DNA from: Hydractinia symbiolongicarpus
Lineage: Eukaryota > Cnidaria > Hydrozoa > Anthoathecata > Hydractiniidae
NCBI RefSeq assembly: GCF_029227915.1
Contig: NC_079878.1
Location: 28,795,501-28,859,500, forward strand
Direction of reading: 5' to 3'
DNA: 64,000 nucleotides
Within the stretch, counting starts at the first letter, position 1, and every line of letters starts with the position of its first letter. Position numbers and translations under genes: made by a program. The notes beneath the pieces were generated by a model, which saw only the letters and a program-made list of their open reading frames with translations, made no database searches and was not told the DNA's origin. Shown piece by piece: positions 60,843 to 64,000 of the stretch.

Positions 60843-63800
60843 TTTATTTAAAGTTTAGATTAATAAGTCATTTTGTACTGTGGGACCAATCCTAGCCGTT
60901 ATCGCGCGCTGAAGAAATAGCTACAGTTTCAAAAACTACATTTCATTGACTTTCTAACGGTGTCAGTGCGTTTGAGTTGCAACGGTTGGGTCACATACTC
61001 GTACCAACATGTATTTAGCGATATTTATTTGATATTACTAGGTTGCATCGCTTTTAACAGTGAAGCGATTGACTGCGGGACTTAATTGAACTGATTTTGG
61101 ACTTTGACCTCCGAAATGTGATAAATGAGACAATTGGACTCCAAGAAATAACATTCTTCTTAATTTGACATGATTGCCGGAACTCAGCGATTACACCGGG
61201 CGCTGTGGTAGCGCTTCATTTAAAAATTTAGATAAGTAAGACAATCTTTACTGTGGGACCAATCCTAGCCGTTATCGCGCGCTGAAGAAATAGAGGCATT
61301 CTCAAAAATACATTTCAATGACTTTCTAGCGGTATCAATCTGTTTGAGTTACAAAGGTTGCGTCACATAATCGTACCAACATGTATTTGGCGATATTTTT
61401 TTCATATTATTAGGTTGCATCGCTGTTAACAGTGAAACGATTGACTGTGGGACTTAATTGAACTGGTTTTGGACTTTGACATCTTAAATGTGATAAATGA
61501 GACAATTGGACTCCAAGATATAACATTCTTCTTAATTTGACATGATTGCCGGAACTCAGCGATTACATTGATCGCTGTGGTAGCGCTTCATTTAAAAATT
61601 TAGATAAATAAGTCAATTTTTGCTGTCGGACCAATCCTAGCAGTTATCGCGCGCTAAAGAATAGGCGACAGTTTCAAAAACTACATTTCATTGACCTTCT
61701 AGCGTTGTCAGTCCGTTTCAGTTACAACGGTTGTGTCATATATTCGTGCTAACATGTATTTAGCGATATTTTTCTGATGTTACTAGGTTGCATCGCTTTT
61801 AAAGGTGAAACGATTGACTGTGGGACTTAATTGAACTGATTTTGGACTTTGACCTTATAAATGTGATAAATGAGCCAATTGGACCCCAAGGAATAACATT
61901 CCTCTTAATTTGACATGATTGCCGGAACTCAGCGATTACACTGGGCCCTATGGTAGCGCCTTATTTAAAAATTTAGATAAATAAGTCATTTTTTACTGTG
62001 GGACCAATCCTAGGCGTTATCGCGCGCTGAAGAAATAGCTGCAGTTTCAAAAACTACATTTCATTGAATTTCTAACGTTGTCAGTCCGTTTCAGTTACAA
62101 CGGTTGGGTCACATACTCGTACCAACATGTATTTAGCGATATTTATTTGATATTACTAGGTTGCATCGCTTTTAACAGTGAAACGATTGACTGCGGGACT
62201 TAATTGAACTGATTTTGGACTTTGACCTCCTAAATGTGATAGATGAGACAATTGGACTCCAAGAAATAACATTCTTCTTAATTTGACATGATTGCTGGAA
62301 TTTACCGATTACACTTGGCGCTGTGGTAGCGCTTCATTTAAAGTTTAGATTAATAAGTCATTTTGTACTGTGGGACTAATCCTAGCCGTTAGCGCGCGCT
62401 GAAGAAATAGAGGCATACTCAAAAATACATTTCAATGACTTTCTAGCGGTATCAATCTGTTTGAGTTACAAAGGTTGCGTCACATAATCGTACCAACATG
62501 TATTTGGCGATATTTTTTTCATATTATTAGGTTGCATCGCTTTTAGCAGTGAAAGGATTGACTGTGGGACTTAATTGAACTGATTTTGGACTTTGACCTT
62601 ATAAATGTGATAAATGAGCCAATTGGACCACAAGGAATAACATTCCTCTTAATTTGACATGATTGCCGGAACTCAGAGATTACACTGGGCCCTATGGTAG
62701 CGCCTTATTTAAAAATTTAGATAAATAAGTCATTTTTTACTGTGGGACCAATCCTAGGCGTTATCGCGAGCTGAAGAAATAGCTGCAGTTTTAAAAACTA
62801 CATTTCATTGAATTTCTAACGTTGTCAGTCCGTTTCAGTTACAACGGTTGGGTCACATACTCGTACCAACATGTATTTAGCGATATTTATTTGATATTAC
62901 TAGGTTGCATCGCTTTTAACAGTGAAACGATTGACTGCGGGACTTAATTGAACTGATTTTGGACTTTGACCTCCTAAATGTGATAAATGAGACAATTGGA
63001 CTCCAAGAAATAACATTCTTCTTAATTTGACATGATTGCTGGAATTTCCCGATTACACTTGGCGCTGTGGTAGCGCTTCATTTACTACTTTAAGTGATTT
63101 TGTACTGTGGGACCAATCCTAGCCGTTACCGCGCCCTGAAGGCCTTGAAGAAATAGAGGCATTCTCAAAAATATATTTCAATTACTTTCTAGCGGTATCA
63201 ATCTGTTTGAGTTGCAAAGATTGCGTCACATAATCGTACCAACATGTATTTAGCGATGCTTTTCTGATATTATTAGGTTGCATCGCTTTTAACAGTGAAA
63301 GGATTGACTGTGGGACTTAATTGAACTGATTTTGGACTTTGACCTCTTAAATGTGATAAATGAGACAATTGGACTCCAAGAAATAACATTCTTCTTAATT
63401 TGACATGATTGCCGGAACTCAGCGATTACACTGGGCGCTGTGGTCGCGCTTCATTTAAAAATTTAGATAAATAAGTCAATTTATACTGTGGGACCAATCC
63501 TAGCAGTTATCGCGCGCTGAAGAAATGGCGACAGTTTCAAAAACTACATTCGATTGACTTTCTAACGTTGTCAGTCCGTTTCAGTTATAACGGTTGTGTC
63601 ATATATTCGTGCTAACATGTATTTAGCGATATTTTACTGATGTTACTAGGTTGTATCGCTTTTAACAGTGAAACGATTGACTGTGGGACTTAATTGAACT
63701 GATTTTGGACTTTGACCTCATAAATGCGATAAATGAGACAATTGCACCCAAGAAATAACATTCTTCCTAATTTGACATGATTGCTGGAATTTACCGATTA

Positions 63801-64000
63801 CACTGGGCGCTGTGGTAGCGCTTCATTTAAAGTTTAGATTAATAAGTCATTTTGTACTGTGGGACCAATCCTAGCCGTTAGCGCGCGCTGAAGAAATAGA
63901 GGCATTCTCAAAAATACATTTCAATGACTTTCTAGCGGTATCAATCTGTTTGAGTTACAAAGGTTGCGTCACATAATCGTACAAACATGTATTTGGCGAT
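60843..64000. repeat. Diverged satellite with a 744-bp dimer-like repeat
   Basis: The GGGCCCTATGGTAGCGCC marker lies at 61943 and 62687, 744 bp apart, followed in each by CCTAGGCGTTATCGCG, AAATAGCTGCAG and CTAACGTTGTCAGTCCG, so a dimer is duplicated here with moderate divergence. A variant with a run of T (GGCGATATTTTTTTCATATTATTAGG) occurs near 61390 and 62510. The window ends 33 bp into a monomer beginning at 63968. Confidence 0.72.

Larger units (their letters stand above)
38355..64000. repeat. Right satellite array, ~372-bp monomer
   Basis: The same satellite, same orientation and phase as the left array. It begins with the remaining 335 bp of the interrupted monomer, then has 68 monomers between starts at 38690 and 63968 (mean about 371.7 bp) and 33 bp of another. 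Lengths of 370, 371 and 373 bp are common because of small indels such as the AAAGTTTAGATTAATAAG variant. Diversity between adjacent monomers is much greater than in the left array, apart from the local homogenised islands listed separately. No gene or other element was found. The array continues beyond the window. Confidence 0.96.

Noticed and set aside
1-64000. Telomere repeats, rRNA, tRNA or 5S genes between satellite monomers
   Set aside because: Looked for TTAGGG-type runs and tRNA or 5S promoter boxes while reading; none seen. Apart from the Helitron the sequence is uninterrupted satellite.

Overview
The window contains no protein-coding gene that I can support. It is two blocks of one tandem satellite family (monomer about 373 bp, roughly 165 monomers) interrupted once by a 2,566-bp non-autonomous Helitron-like transposon. 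Long homogenised arrays, multi-monomer higher-order repeats and a Helitron point to a eukaryotic nuclear chromosome, probably heterochromatic (pericentromeric, centromeric or subtelomeric). The species cannot be read from the sequence. An AGCT-repeat microsatellite inside the Helitron is only a weak hint towards an invertebrate-like genome.

Layout. 1-351 is a shortened monomer. 352-31310 is 83 monomers in an exact 373-bp register: wherever I measured a monomer start, it fell on 352 + n x 373. Within it, 352-2589 has a trimer period (1,119 bp). 2963-31310 is a fluid higher-order array built from a small set of monomer types (called here m1 to m7 and n). Its copies are 4, 5, 6, 7, 11 or 12 monomers long and differ by whole-monomer gains and losses, with visible hybrid monomers at several junctions. 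31311-35788 is more diverged satellite with variable monomer lengths (345-373 bp). 35789-38354 is the Helitron. 38355-64000 is satellite again, about 69 monomers averaging near 372 bp, mostly diverged. It contains local homogenised islands: dimers of 742 bp at 41.7-43.1 kb, dimers of 744 bp at 50.6-54.3 kb, and a tetramer of 1,483 bp duplicated at 57.8-60.8 kb.

The clearest event is the Helitron. It begins with TC, ends with CTAG preceded by a GTGGA-TTCT-TCCAC hairpin, and sits exactly between A and T of a satellite monomer. Removing it leaves 38 + 335 = 373 bp, one complete monomer, with no target-site duplication. Inside it are AT-rich sequence, short microsatellites and very degenerate repeats of about 100 bp, but no replicase/helicase reading frame.

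The satellite itself looks like the product of repeated unequal exchange in whole-monomer steps. The monomer may descend from two half-units of about 180 bp, and 373 bp is close to two nucleosome repeats. That link to chromatin is inference. The few short reading frames in the window lie inside satellite or Helitron repeat sequence and I do not regard them as genes.
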